Positions 16,915 to 25,888 of a stretch of 36,664 bases of DNA are shown piece by piece. Made by a program: the position numbers and the translations under genes. Every line of letters begins with the position of its first letter. Positions within the stretch are counted from its first letter, which is position 1. Under the pieces are notes generated by a model. The model worked only from the letters and a program-made list of their open reading frames with translations. It was not told where the DNA came from and searched no databases. The DNA comes from Ramlibacter sp. (lineage in GTDB: Bacteria; Pseudomonadota; Gammaproteobacteria; Burkholderiales; Burkholderiaceae_C): the NCBI GenBank assembly GCA_028292105.1, contig JAQGMY010000093.1:1-36664 (forward strand). The letters run 5' to 3'.

Positions 16915-17880
16915 CTACTTGTACTCGATGATGCGCGGGGAGCCGCCGCGAAGGCGCGTCGCGAAGAACTTGGCGACCCCGCCGAATTCCGGGAACCTGG
17001 CGAGCACCAGGTACACCGAGCGCACGACCTGCCCGTCCCGCGCGATGAGACGCAAGACCTGCGCCGGATAGACAAGCAAGAGGAGCCACGCCCAGGGGTG
17101 GCGACCCGATGCGAGAAGCAGCAGGGTGGCAATCGGCAGGACACCGCCGTAAGCCACCGCCCGCGCGCTCTCCCTCACCCAGTGCCGCTCGGGACCCCTG
17201 CCGTGGAGCCAGGCGCCTTCGGCGAAGGCGTAGCCGCCGCGCATGGTGCGCTTCCACCACTGGCTGAAGCGTGTCATGGCGGCATCGTGCAGGACCATCT
17301 CCGCGGCCATCCGGTAGACCCCGCACCCGGCACGACGCATCCTGAGGCAAAGTTCCGGTTCCTCGCCGGCGATCAGTTCGTCGCGGAAACCGCCGACCCT
17401 CCTCAGGGCCGACATGCGCATGAGTGCATTTCCCCCGCACGCCTTCGCCTCGCCGGGCGGGACATTCCACTCCATGTCGCAAAGCCCGTTGTAGACAGAT
17501 GAGTCCGGGTGCCGCTCTCTCACGCGCCCGCAAACGACCCCGTACCGCGGGTGCCTGCGCATGAAGCCCAGCGCCTTGCGCAGCCAGTCCTTGCGCAGCT
17601 CGCAGTCGCCGTCGACGAACTGGACGAACTCGACGGCGGGAGACAGCAAGCGCAGCGCAACGAGTCCGGCATTGCGCGCGCGGCCGGCGGTGAAAGGGAT
17701 CGACATGTCCAGCTCGACGACGTGTGCACCCGCGCCGCGTGCGGCCTCCAGCGACCCGTCGGTCGAGCCCGAGTCGACGTAGACCACCCGGCAGGCATGC
17801 ATCGGAAGCGAGGCGAAGCAGGCGCGCAGGCGGTCTCCTTCGTTGCGCCCGATCACCACGATGCCGAGGCAGGTGTCCAT
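16915..17880 (-). CDS. family 2 glycosyltransferase with C-terminal membrane helices
   Basis: A 321-residue GT2 enzyme beginning CLGIVVIGRNEGDRL. It has VVYVDSGSTDGS, the metal motif FVDGDCEL, an acceptor-side GGNALMRMSALRRVGGF and the catalytic-region GEEPELCLRMR. Two hydrophobic segments near 245-285 suggest membrane attachment. It lies six bases after the preceding GT2 stop and abuts the GT4 gene with no gap. It would add one sugar of the repeat unit; donor and linkage cannot be read from sequence. Confidence 0.9.
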   Translation of the reverse strand: MDTCLGIVVIGRNEGDRLRACFASLPMHACRVVYVDSGSTDGSLEAARGAGAHVVELDMSIPFTAGRARNAGLVALRLLSPAVEFVQFVDGDCELRKDWLRKALGFMRRHPRYGVVCGRVRERHPDSSVYNGLCDMEWNVPPGEAKACGGNALMRMSALRRVGGFRDELIAGEEPELCLRMRRAGCGVYRMAAEMVLHDAAMTRFSQWWKRTMRGGYAFAEGAWLHGRGPERHWVRESARAVAYGGVLPIATLLLLASGRHPWAWLLLLVYPAQVLRLIARDGQVVRSVYLVLARFPEFGGVAKFFATRLRGGSPRIIEYK

Positions 17881-17886
17881 CGTTGT

Positions 17887-18870
17887 CTATCGTGTGGGTC
17901 GTGAACCGAGGTGGGTGGCCACCGCGAGGCGAAGGCTCGTGCGGGTGGAGGAAGACCTTCCGGCCGCGCGACGCCAGCCCCGCCCACGCAAGAAGTCCTT
18001 CATTGCGAGCACCGCGTCGCCTGCGAGGAGGAGGCAGAGATGGAGCGCCAGCCCCCTGGCACCGAAGTGCTTTCGCACGTACAGCAGCTCGCTCTCCAGC
18101 TGCAGCACCGGCACTTCGCGCTCGGTCGACAACGCGCACACGGACTTGGCGCTTTCCCCACCAACGTGAACGACGCTGGTGGTCGGCAGGTACACCACGG
18201 ACCACCCCGCGTCCCGTACGCGCCGACAATGGTCGACTTCCTCGAAGTACAGGAAGAACCGCGGGTCGAACAACCCGACTTCGCGGAGGACGGCTCGGCG
18301 GACCAGGTAGTAGCAGCCCGGAACCCAGTCGCATCCGACGACGGCGGAGTGGTCGCGGGCGAGGTCGTCGCGCGCGCTCTCGAGTGGCACCACTCGGTGC
18401 AGCCCGGTACGCCGCAGGAACATGGTGATTGGTGTCGGGAACGTCCGGCGCGAAGGCTGCAGGCCTCCCTCTTCATCGGTCAGCCGCACGCCGACGATGC
18501 CGCAGCGGGGATTGCGCTGCATGTAGTCGACGGTGACGGTCAGGGTATCCGGGGAGACGAACGCGTCCGTGTTCAGGAGCAGGAGATAGTCGCCCCTGGC
18601 GTGTTCGGCCAGCTGATTGTTCGCGCGCCCGAAGCCGACATTCTTCTCGTTCTGGATGAACACGTCACAATCGAATCCGCTTCGCAGCAGCGACCCGGAG
18701 CCATCGGACGATGCGTTGTCCAGCACGAGCAGGCGCAGTTGCAGCCCGCAGGTCGCCATGTGGGCCAGGCTTTGCCGCAGGCGGTCCAGGAGGTGCGCGG
18801 TGTTGAACGAGACGATGAGGACGTCCACTGCGGGACCACTGGTGGACGCGTGTTCCGCGACGGCGGTCAT
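17887..18870 (-). CDS. rhamnosyltransferase-like family 2 glycosyltransferase
   Basis: A 327-residue GT2 enzyme of the WbbL/dTDP-rhamnosyltransferase look: VDVLIVSFNTAHLLDRLR, LVLDNASSDGSG, NEKNVGFGRANNQ, then the metal motif LLLLNTDAF. The mid-protein FLYFEEVDHCRRVRDAGW is a strong marker of this subgroup. The start is ATG 18870, which overlaps the flippase stop by four bases; a longer frame upstream only reads through the flippase gene in another frame. The presence of rfbA and rfbC in the window fits a dTDP-rhamnose donor, but that is inference. The last 40 residues are rich in Arg and Ser. Confidence 0.9.
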   Translation of the reverse strand: MTAVAEHASTSGPAVDVLIVSFNTAHLLDRLRQSLAHMATCGLQLRLLVLDNASSDGSGSLLRSGFDCDVFIQNEKNVGFGRANNQLAEHARGDYLLLLNTDAFVSPDTLTVTVDYMQRNPRCGIVGVRLTDEEGGLQPSRRTFPTPITMFLRRTGLHRVVPLESARDDLARDHSAVVGCDWVPGCYYLVRRAVLREVGLFDPRFFLYFEEVDHCRRVRDAGWSVVYLPTTSVVHVGGESAKSVCALSTEREVPVLQLESELLYVRKHFGARGLALHLCLLLAGDAVLAMKDFLRGRGWRRAAGRSSSTRTSLRLAVATHLGSRPTR

Positions 18871-20264
18871 GCCAGCCTCCTCAGGAGTGAACCCGCCGCG
18901 AGCACCACGGCAAAGATGGCGAGGCTGCGGCACTCCAGCGCCAGGCTGAAGAGACCCAGCCTGCGCTGCAGCACCCAGCCATTCCAGAGCTGCGCCACGA
19001 GATAGGCAAGGGCCACGCCCCAGACGGCGCCGAGGGTGCCGAAAGCCCGGAACCCCACCAGCACGCCGACGAAGAGCGCCAGCATGTGCGCAGCCTGCTC
19101 GTACAGCATCAGGCGTGGCCGCCCGATGACCAGGAACACGTACGACAGCAGCCGGTACCGGATGCCCAGGAGCGAGATGGCCAGCACGCACAGGAAAGTG
19201 CCCGCCTCCGCATACCGGTCGTCGTACAGGACCCGCACGACGGTGTCCCCGCAGGTCGCCAGCAGGCCCGCGGTGACGACGCAGCCCAGGTCGGTGACGC
19301 CGCGCATTCGGAGGTAGGCCCTCCGCAGCGCGGCGGCGTCGCTCGCATAGACACGGCTCAGCGCGGGGTACGCGACCTGGCCCAACATCTTCGACAGCAG
19401 ATCGTGGAAAGGCGAGATGAGCAGCACGGCGATGGCGTACGCGCCCAGCGAAGAGGCGCCGAGCACCCAGCCGAGGATCAGCTTGTCTCCATTGGCCACG
19501 ATGCACCCCGCGCAAGAGGTGAGGAGCACGGGCAACCCGAACGCCAGCACTTCCCGGCAGGCTCGCGGATCGAGGTGTAGCCTGTCGTACGTTCCGGGCA
19601 GGAGCACGTGAGAACCGGCCGCCCGGCACGCCGCCGCGGCGCACGTCCCGGCCACGAGGGAGGCAACACCTGCGCCGGCCAATGCAAAGGTGATCGTGAC
19701 GGCCAGGCCAAGGAGTTGCGAGCCGAGATCGATGGCGACCAGGCGCGCTAGCTGGAGTTCGCGCATGGCCGTGGCAAGCTTCGTCGATTCCGTTGCGCCC
19801 AGGAGGGCGGCGAGCCCGAGCCAGGCGATGACCCGAGGGAGTTCCGGGTCGGCGAGCGTGCTCGCAGCGGGAATCAGTTTCGTCGACCCAGCGCCGGAAA
19901 TCGCCACGGCCGAAAGCAGCAGCAGGACAGCCACGAGCACTCCCTGCAGCAACTTGAGCGTCCACACCGTATCGAGGAACTCACGCTCTGCCGCCCGCGG
20001 ACTGCGCACGATCACCTGCCGGAAGCCGAGGTCGCTCGCCAGGGTGACCACCAGCCATGTCGCGTTGGCGATCAGCATCACGCCGAACGCTTCGGGCACG
20101 AGCAGCCGCGTGAGAACCAGGTTGCCGCACAGGCGGACAAGCTGACCGAGGCCGTGGCCGCCCAGGGTCAGCATCCCGGCACGTACCACGGCTGTCCGGA
20201 GCCGACCTGTGCCAGCACGCTCCGGCAAGGTGCGGGAGCTCAGGTCGATTTGTGCTGGTTGCAT
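18867..20264 (-). CDS. Wzx-type lipid-linked oligosaccharide flippase
   Basis: A 465-residue polytopic membrane protein with about 12-14 hydrophobic helices in the polysaccharide-transporter/MVF pattern. The N-terminal helices include GLGQLVRLCGNLVLTRLLVP and EAFGVMLIANATWLV, and the middle has ANGDKLILGWVLGASSLGAY. It would move the finished lipid-linked repeat unit to the periplasmic side. The start chosen is ATG 20264; a TTG further upstream (20354) and an ATG near 20324 are in frame but extend into the divergent promoter region without a clear ribosome binding site. It is the first gene of the minus-strand glycosyltransferase operon and diverges from the polymerase gene. Confidence 0.87.
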   Translation of the reverse strand: MQPAQIDLSSRTLPERAGTGRLRTAVVRAGMLTLGGHGLGQLVRLCGNLVLTRLLVPEAFGVMLIANATWLVVTLASDLGFRQVIVRSPRAAEREFLDTVWTLKLLQGVLVAVLLLLSAVAISGAGSTKLIPAASTLADPELPRVIAWLGLAALLGATESTKLATAMRELQLARLVAIDLGSQLLGLAVTITFALAGAGVASLVAGTCAAAACRAAGSHVLLPGTYDRLHLDPRACREVLAFGLPVLLTSCAGCIVANGDKLILGWVLGASSLGAYAIAVLLISPFHDLLSKMLGQVAYPALSRVYASDAAALRRAYLRMRGVTDLGCVVTAGLLATCGDTVVRVLYDDRYAEAGTFLCVLAISLLGIRYRLLSYVFLVIGRPRLMLYEQAAHMLALFVGVLVGFRAFGTLGAVWGVALAYLVAQLWNGWVLQRRLGLFSLALECRSLAIFAVVLAAGSLLRRLA

Positions 20265-20407
20265 TTCATGCGCAGGGCCGTACGTGCTTGCGACAGCTGG
20301 TGAGGTCGGGCAGGGGAGTGTCATCCAGGGGTGATGCGGTCTCAATAGCTCCAAGGAACCATCCGGCGCGTGCGGTAACGTCTCCGAGCCGAGGAATCAT
20401 CCTGCAC
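20265..20407. promoter_or_regulatory. divergent promoter region between flippase and polymerase genes
   Basis: These 143 bases separate two divergent genes and must hold the start signals for at least the minus-strand operon. A GAGGAA at about 20391 could be the polymerase ribosome binding site. I could not identify convincing -35/-10 boxes or an operator. Confidence 0.4.
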
Positions 20408-21943
20408 ATGCAGGAACACATCCGCTCGCTCATCGTCGTGTTCGCCATCGCACTGGTGGTGTTCCACACCGCGCAGCGCAGCTTCGAACCGTTCACGCCG
20501 ACGCACGACTACCGCAGGCGGCGCAACGCCTTCCTCGCGCTCACTGCGTGCGGCTTCCTGGCGCCCGGCTTCTGGTTCTATGCCGTGCCCGCGCTTGTCG
20601 TGGTGCTCTTCACCGCACGCCGCGAGGACAACCCCCCTGCGCTTTTCTTCGCTCTGCTGTTCGCCGTTCCGCCGGCCGCGGAAGAGGTGTCGGGGATGGG
20701 GCTCGTCAACTTCCTGGTCGCCGTCGACCATCCTCGACTGCTCGCCATCCTGCTGCTGCTGCCGGCGGCCTTCCGGCTGCCGTCGGTCAGGCGCAGCGCC
20801 GCGACGCGATGGCCCGATCGTGCGGTGATGGGCTACCTCCTGCTCCAGGCCGTGCTCGCGCTGTCACGCAGCCCCAGCCTGACGAGTGGACTGCGCGCCC
20901 TGACTTACCTGGCGATCGACGTCTTGCTGCCTTACTACGTGATGAGCAGGGCTTTTCGGGACCTGCGCCAGATCAAGGAGGCGCTGTGCGCCTTCTGTGC
21001 ACCCGCCCTGGTCCTCGCGGCCGTCGCCATGCTCGAGACCACGAAGAATTGGCTCCTGTACCGTTCCCTGCTGGATCGGTGGGAGACCGATTTCGGCATG
21101 GGCAACTACCTTCTCCGCGGCGGCTCGCTACGCGCGGTCGCCAGCACCGGTCATCCCATCGTGCTCGGCTACGTGCTGATGGTGGCGCTTGTCTGCTTCC
21201 TGGCCCTGAAGCCACAGATGCGCCCGGGCATCGGCCGCAGCACGTGCCTGCTGCTTCTGATCGGCGGGATGTTCGCCACGTTCTCGCGCGGTCCCTGGCT
21301 TGCCGCGCTCGCAGCGTGGTTCGCATTCTGGGCGACGGCAACGCCCGCCAGGATGCGCGTCGGACTTGTCATCGCCGCGGGTGTGTCGCTCGTCTGGCTG
21401 CTGGATTCGCAACTCCCTCTCCTGCCCGCCCTCACGGCCGTCGATCAGTCCACGGTCCTGTACCGCGCAGACCTGCTGTCGAAAGCGCTGGACGTGCTGC
21501 AGGAGCGGCCCTGGTTCGGATCGACGGACTACGTGCAGCACCTTGCCGCACGCGGCATGGTGCAGGGGCAAGGTATCGTCGACATCGTGAACACGTACGT
21601 AGGCGTGGCACTTGCGAACGGAATTGTTGGACTTGCGCTGTTCCTGTGTCTCTTTGCAACCGTTCTGAGAAAACTCTGGACGAGCAGGGGACAATACCGC
21701 TCAGGCAGCTTGTACAGCGAGGCGGGTCACACGGCACCCGGGGGAATGGAAGGCGCAGCAACAGCGCCAGACGATGCCGCCACGATCCTGCGTGCCCTGA
21801 TGGCATGTCTCGTGGGCACACTCGTCACGATAGCTTCCGTGAGCAGCATCTCGGTGATCCCCTGGGTCTACTGGTCTCTGCTCGGGACTGCCGTGGCATT
21901 CGTGAGACTCGGCACCCCAACGACCGACCCGCGCCGGCTCTGA
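20408..21943 (+). CDS. Wzy/O-antigen-ligase-like polysaccharide polymerase
   Basis: A 511-residue polytopic protein with about 10-12 hydrophobic helices. The central signature TFSRGPWLAALAAWFAFW is typical of the Wzy_C/O-antigen ligase family, followed by a periplasmic loop and more helices (VGVALANGIVGLALFLCLFA). It would polymerise flipped repeat units in the periplasm. The start is ATG 20408, after a GAGGAA about 11 bases away; longer in-frame extensions overlap the divergent flippase region. It is the only polymerase candidate in the window and completes a Wzx/Wzy pathway with the flippase and Wzz-like genes. A loose hairpin (CGCCGT 21962 with ACGGCG 21982) follows the stop. Confidence 0.86.
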   Translation: MQEHIRSLIVVFAIALVVFHTAQRSFEPFTPTHDYRRRRNAFLALTACGFLAPGFWFYAVPALVVVLFTARREDNPPALFFALLFAVPPAAEEVSGMGLVNFLVAVDHPRLLAILLLLPAAFRLPSVRRSAATRWPDRAVMGYLLLQAVLALSRSPSLTSGLRALTYLAIDVLLPYYVMSRAFRDLRQIKEALCAFCAPALVLAAVAMLETTKNWLLYRSLLDRWETDFGMGNYLLRGGSLRAVASTGHPIVLGYVLMVALVCFLALKPQMRPGIGRSTCLLLLIGGMFATFSRGPWLAALAAWFAFWATATPARMRVGLVIAAGVSLVWLLDSQLPLLPALTAVDQSTVLYRADLLSKALDVLQERPWFGSTDYVQHLAARGMVQGQGIVDIVNTYVGVALANGIVGLALFLCLFATVLRKLWTSRGQYRSGSLYSEAGHTAPGGMEGAATAPDDAATILRALMACLVGTLVTIASVSSISVIPWVYWSLLGTAVAFVRLGTPTTDPRRL

Positions 21944-22029
21944 GTCCAGGCTGCCTTTCAGCGCCGTCGCGCGCCCGCCATACGGCGGCGCCCGACGTTC
22001 CGTGACTCAAATTCTGGTGGTTTTTCAAT

Positions 22030-23862
22030 ATGCGTATGAAACGATTGGGCCTGCTCGTGGCAGCGGCCATGGCGGTGGCATCCTGCGGGGGCGGAGGCAG
22101 CAACGAAGGGACCGATGAACAGGGCGCGAGCAACCTGGCGCCCGCGCCGGCGCCAGCATCATCGACCCCTGCGGCAGCAGCACCGACGTCCCCGGTCGCA
22201 GGGCCGGCTTCCGTCCCGGTCCTCCCTCCCGTCATCGCGCGCCGCCCCGACGCCCCGCCGCTGGGTGTCAACCTGGAGGCGCTGGACGACTGGGCGCGCT
22301 TGCAGCCCTTTGCCGACCTGATGAAGACCTCGCGCCCGTGGGGAACGGCCGATGCGCCGTGGGATGAGAAAGCTGTTGTGGATGCGCAGGGCTGGCCCAC
22401 CGGCGACGCCAGCGTGGTGGCGGTGTTGCGCACCTTCGACGCCGGCGACGAGAACAGCGCGTACCGCTACCTGAAGCCGGGCGTGTACGCCTTGAGCTTC
22501 CTCGGCAAGGCCCGGGTGACGCTCACCTCCTCGCAGGACGTGGAAGTGCGCAACTACCTGCACGACCCGGCCACGAACCGCTCGACGGCCGATGTGGTCG
22601 TCGGGGCCGCAGCGACCCAGATCATGCTGGGCTTTCGCGAAACCTCCGGCGGCGTTCGGGATGTCTCGCTGCTGCGGCCTGGCTACACGGCAGCGCAGAC
22701 CTTCACCGACGAGTTCAGGCAGGCGGTCGCTCCTTTCGGCGTGCTGCGCCTGATGGACTATCTCGCCTCCAACAGCACGCGCTTGCGCTCCTGGCAGGAG
22801 AGAACCACGCCGGCCTCGGCGACCCAGGCGGGCAGGAACGGCGGCTCCTACGAGTACGCCATCCAGATGGCCAACGAACTCGGCAAGGACCTGTGGATCA
22901 ACGTGCCGGTGCTGGCCGACGACGAGTACGTGCGCTCGCTGGCGCAAATGCTCAAGCGCGACCTGTCGCCGCAGCGCACCGTGTACCTGGAATACAGCAA
23001 CGAACTCTGGAACACGCAGTTCCCGCAGACCGCGGACAACCGCAATGCCGCGGTCGCAGAAGCCATCGCCGGTGACAAGACGCTCACCGGTGGCACGCTG
23101 TGCACCCAGGCGACGTTCGACGCGGCAACCGGTGGCCCCTGCAATGCATACTGGGCGGGCTACTTCCGAGTGGGCAAGCGGCTGGTGCGCATCAGCCAGA
23201 TCTTTGGCGAAGTCTTCGGCCCCGAGGCGATCAACACTCGCGTGCGCCCGGTCTATGCAGCGCAATGGGCGTCATCGGCCATCGCCGAGCAGGTCCTCAA
23301 GAACATCGCCACTTACCGCGGAAAACCCTCGTCGCTGCTGTACGCGGTGGCAGGCGCGCCGTACGTCAACCTCCCCCAGGAGATGATCACCGCCACCACC
23401 AGCACGCCGGACCAGATCCATGCCGCGCTGCAAACGTCGCTGGACACCGACTACGCGCCCTACTTCACCGTCGGCGCGTTCGTCGCGGGCTCCTACGTCC
23501 GCGGCACGGCCTACAACGGCGGCGACTTCACCCGCGCGACCCAGAAGGCCATCGCCGACTACTACGGCATCAAGAGCTTTGCCTACGAGGGAGGCCCGGA
23601 CCTGGGCCAGTCGGACGCGAGCGCGCTGGCCAAGCGCGCCGCCAATCTTGACCCGCGCATGGGCAACATCGTGACCGCCCAGCTGGCGCAGTGGTACGGC
23701 TGCGGCAACGACCTGTTCGTGTACTTCAACCTCACCAGCGCCTGGAACAAGTTCGGCCACTGGGGCCTCACCAACGATGCGGGCAACCTGAATTCACCCA
23801 AGTACGCGGCCGCCCGCCGCGTCGCCGAGAGCAGCCGCAGCGAGTGGAACACCTGCCGCTGA
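22030..23862 (+). CDS. large lipoprotein, putative glycoside-hydrolase-like enzyme
   Basis: A 610-residue protein with a lipoprotein signal (lipobox VASC, Cys19), then a Gly/Ala/Pro-rich linker to about residue 70 and a globular domain to the end. The globular part begins LGVNLEALDDW. It contains VYLEYSNELWN with an Asn324-Glu325 pair and later IKSFAYEGGPDLG with Glu520, which look like the acid/base and nucleophile strands of a clan GH-A type barrel. I have seen similar secreted proteins in other proteobacteria, annotated as hypothetical or cellulose-binding-like. In a polymer locus such an enzyme would trim or release the exopolysaccharide. The hydrolase role is inference from these motifs. 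Its last 32 codons are duplicated at 28082-28197. Confidence 0.7.
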   Translation: MRMKRLGLLVAAAMAVASCGGGGSNEGTDEQGASNLAPAPAPASSTPAAAAPTSPVAGPASVPVLPPVIARRPDAPPLGVNLEALDDWARLQPFADLMKTSRPWGTADAPWDEKAVVDAQGWPTGDASVVAVLRTFDAGDENSAYRYLKPGVYALSFLGKARVTLTSSQDVEVRNYLHDPATNRSTADVVVGAAATQIMLGFRETSGGVRDVSLLRPGYTAAQTFTDEFRQAVAPFGVLRLMDYLASNSTRLRSWQERTTPASATQAGRNGGSYEYAIQMANELGKDLWINVPVLADDEYVRSLAQMLKRDLSPQRTVYLEYSNELWNTQFPQTADNRNAAVAEAIAGDKTLTGGTLCTQATFDAATGGPCNAYWAGYFRVGKRLVRISQIFGEVFGPEAINTRVRPVYAAQWASSAIAEQVLKNIATYRGKPSSLLYAVAGAPYVNLPQEMITATTSTPDQIHAALQTSLDTDYAPYFTVGAFVAGSYVRGTAYNGGDFTRATQKAIADYYGIKSFAYEGGPDLGQSDASALAKRAANLDPRMGNIVTAQLAQWYGCGNDLFVYFNLTSAWNKFGHWGLTNDAGNLNSPKYAAARRVAESSRSEWNTCR

Positions 23863-23872
23863 AGTTGCTGCG
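23759..23872 (+). repeat. parent copy of the 3'-end repeat
   Basis: This is the intact 3' end of the 610-residue lipoprotein gene together with ten bases after its stop, and it is nearly identical to 28082-28197. The two copies are in the same orientation, about 4.3 kb apart, flanking the WecG-like, GT4, small hypothetical and acyltransferase genes. Confidence 0.88.
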
Positions 23873-23957
23873 CTAGCTCGAAGGAGTCAATCCCGGCACG
23901 CGCATGGCATGGCTGACTACCATGCGGGGAGCTTCACACCCTCCCCACAGGACTGCC

Positions 23958-24749
23958 ATGCCGGCCGCCACCAGCCTCCCACCGTGCCCGCGGCTCACGC
24001 TCGGGCACGCGCGCATCCACGTCACGGACTTCGAGCAGACCGTCGAGAGGATCCTGCAACTGGCGCGTGCGAGCGCGCCGGCCATGGTGGTCACGCCGAA
24101 CGCGGATCACCTGGTCCTGCTCGAGACGCATGCCGGCCTGCAGGCGGTATACGCCGATGCCGATCTCGTGGTTCCCGACGGCATGCCGGTGATCTGGGCT
24201 TCCAGGTTGCTCCGGCACCGCCTGAAGGAGCGGGTGACCGGCGCCGACCTGATGCCGCGCCTTTGCGCGGCGGCTGCCGAGCACCAGTTGCGGGTCTACA
24301 TCCTGGGTGGCATGCCGGGAGTCGCGGACATGGCCGCGCGGCGCCTGATCGCCACGAATCCGGGACTGCAAATCGCCGGAACATATTCGCCGCCTTTCGG
24401 CTTCGAGCATGACCCGGCCGAGAACGACGGGATCGTCGCGGCGATCCGCAAGAGCGGTGCGGACCTGATCTTCGTCGGCGTTGGTGCGCCCAAGCAGGAG
24501 TTGTGGATCCACCGGCATCTGGGCCGCTTCGACAAAGGCGTGTTCCTGGCCGTCGGCGCTGCCCTCGACTTCTGTGCCGGGTCAGCCCGCAGGGCACCCC
24601 GTTGGATGCGGGCGTCAGGCCTGGAGTGGTTCTACCGCTGGCAACAGGACCCCGGCCGCTTGACCAGCCGGTACGTCAGGGATCTCTATGTCCTGGTGTT
24701 GATCGCCAGGGAGGTGTACCGCCAGCGCTGGGTACACCGCGCTCCCTGA
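23958..24749 (+). CDS. WecG/TagA/CpsF-family glycosyltransferase
   Basis: A 263-residue GT26 enzyme. Visible family motifs are VVTPNADHLVLLE, VVPDGMPVIWASRL, VYILGGMPGVA, IFVGVGAPKQELW and a closing WFYRWQQDPGRL. Relatives transfer N-acetylmannosamine-type or other sugars onto a lipid-linked first sugar. The start is ATG 23958, because CAGGA lies six bases upstream; an ATG at 23904 would add 18 residues of no domain character. It follows the large lipoprotein gene and precedes a GT4 gene by 20 bases. It probably adds the second sugar after the WcaJ step, but donor and order are inferred. Confidence 0.9.
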   Translation: MPAATSLPPCPRLTLGHARIHVTDFEQTVERILQLARASAPAMVVTPNADHLVLLETHAGLQAVYADADLVVPDGMPVIWASRLLRHRLKERVTGADLMPRLCAAAAEHQLRVYILGGMPGVADMAARRLIATNPGLQIAGTYSPPFGFEHDPAENDGIVAAIRKSGADLIFVGVGAPKQELWIHRHLGRFDKGVFLAVGAALDFCAGSARRAPRWMRASGLEWFYRWQQDPGRLTSRYVRDLYVLVLIAREVYRQRWVHRAP

Positions 24750-24769
24750 CACCTCCAGCACGATCGTTC

Positions 24770-25888
24770 ATGCGCATCACCATCCTGAGTCCCCCGCCCA
24801 ACCTGAGCGGAGGCCTCCGCGTCGTCGCCATGCACGCCCGCTGGCTGCACGAGCAGGGCCACGAGGTGCGTCTCGCCTATCCGCGCGGGCATCCGTTGCC
24901 ACGCATCCGCGGCCCGCGAACTCTCTGGCTGGCGGCCCGGAACGCGCTTCTCCCCGGAGCCGACGCGGCCAGCCATTTCGACGCCCTCCCGGTGGAGCGG
25001 ATCGTCCTGCCTGCCGGCCATGCGCCCGGCGACGAAGATCTTCCCGACGCGGACGTGGTCGTGGCCACCTGGTGGGAGACGGCCGAATGGATGACGCGAC
25101 TGTCTCCCCGGAAGGGCGCGAAAGCCTACTTCGTGCAGGGTCACGAAGTCTTCGACCACCTGCAAGCGGACCGGGTCAGGGCCACCTACCGGCAACCTGT
25201 ACGCATCATCACGGTCTCCGAGTGGCTCCGCCGGACGCTGCTCGTGGAATACGGCGTCACGCAGGTGAACCTCGTGCCGAATGGGGTTGACCTGCGGCAC
25301 TTCCGGTACGCGCCGCGCCAGCGCAACTCCCCCCCCACCGTGGGGATGCTTTACTCGAAAGTGCCGATCAAAGGCTGCGACATCTCGATCGCTGCAATCC
25401 GGATGGCAAGGCAGCGAGTTCCGGAACTGAGACTCGTCGCATTCGGGAACGAAGACGCACCGCACCGCGGACTTGCGCTGCCCGGGCCAAGGGCTGAATA
25501 TCACTGCCGTCCCGCCCAGTCATTGATCCCGTCGCTGTACACACGTTGCGATGCGTGGTTGTTCGGCAGCCGCTCGGAGGGCTTCGGGCTCCCCATCCTC
25601 GAGGCGATGGCCTGCGGCACGCCCGTGGTGGCGTCGCCCGCCGGGGCGGCGCCTGAGTTGCTGGGCAGCGGTGGCGGCATGCTCGTTCGTCCGGAGAGCC
25701 CGCGCGCCATGGCGGACGCGATCGAGCAACTCTGCTCGTGCCCCGGGCCGGTCTGGGCGTCGATGTCCGCCGCGGCCGTCAGTACCGCGCGGCAACACTC
25801 CTGGGAGGCGGCTCACCGTCAGTTCGAGACGGCGTTGCTGGCGGCCGCGGCGTCTGTCCAGCCCCACCGCATGGAGTGCCCCGCGTGA
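24770..25888 (+). CDS. family 4 glycosyltransferase
   Basis: A 372-residue GT-B enzyme. The N-terminus is MRITILSPPPNLSGGLRVV. The middle has ITVSEWLRR and LVPNGVDLRHF, and the donor site is GSRSEGFGLPILEAMACGTP with the E-x7-E pair. The start is ATG 24770; the longer frame upstream runs through the WecG gene in another frame. It lies 20 bases after that gene and is likely in the same transcript. Its last 110 bases overlap a gene predicted on the opposite strand. Donor sugar unknown. Confidence 0.92.
   Translation: MRITILSPPPNLSGGLRVVAMHARWLHEQGHEVRLAYPRGHPLPRIRGPRTLWLAARNALLPGADAASHFDALPVERIVLPAGHAPGDEDLPDADVVVATWWETAEWMTRLSPRKGAKAYFVQGHEVFDHLQADRVRATYRQPVRIITVSEWLRRTLLVEYGVTQVNLVPNGVDLRHFRYAPRQRNSPPTVGMLYSKVPIKGCDISIAAIRMARQRVPELRLVAFGNEDAPHRGLALPGPRAEYHCRPAQSLIPSLYTRCDAWLFGSRSEGFGLPILEAMACGTPVVASPAGAAPELLGSGGGMLVRPESPRAMADAIEQLCSCPGPVWASMSAAAVSTARQHSWEAAHRQFETALLAAAASVQPHRMECPA

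Noticed and set aside
12692-17502. Several plus-strand open frames of 500-730 codons across the minus-strand block
   Set aside because: They lie opposite the exosortase and glycosyltransferase genes, are rich in Arg/His/Pro/Gln without motifs, and are mirror frames of real genes.
18871-19965. N-terminal extension of the rhamnosyltransferase-like gene
   Set aside because: The extension reads the flippase gene in another frame; the ATG at 18870 with a four-base overlap is the natural start.
23904-23957. Upstream ATG start for the WecG-like gene and a small inverted repeat GCATGG/CCATGC there
   Set aside because: The later ATG has a better ribosome binding site and the extra residues are not family-like; the repeat is short and weak.
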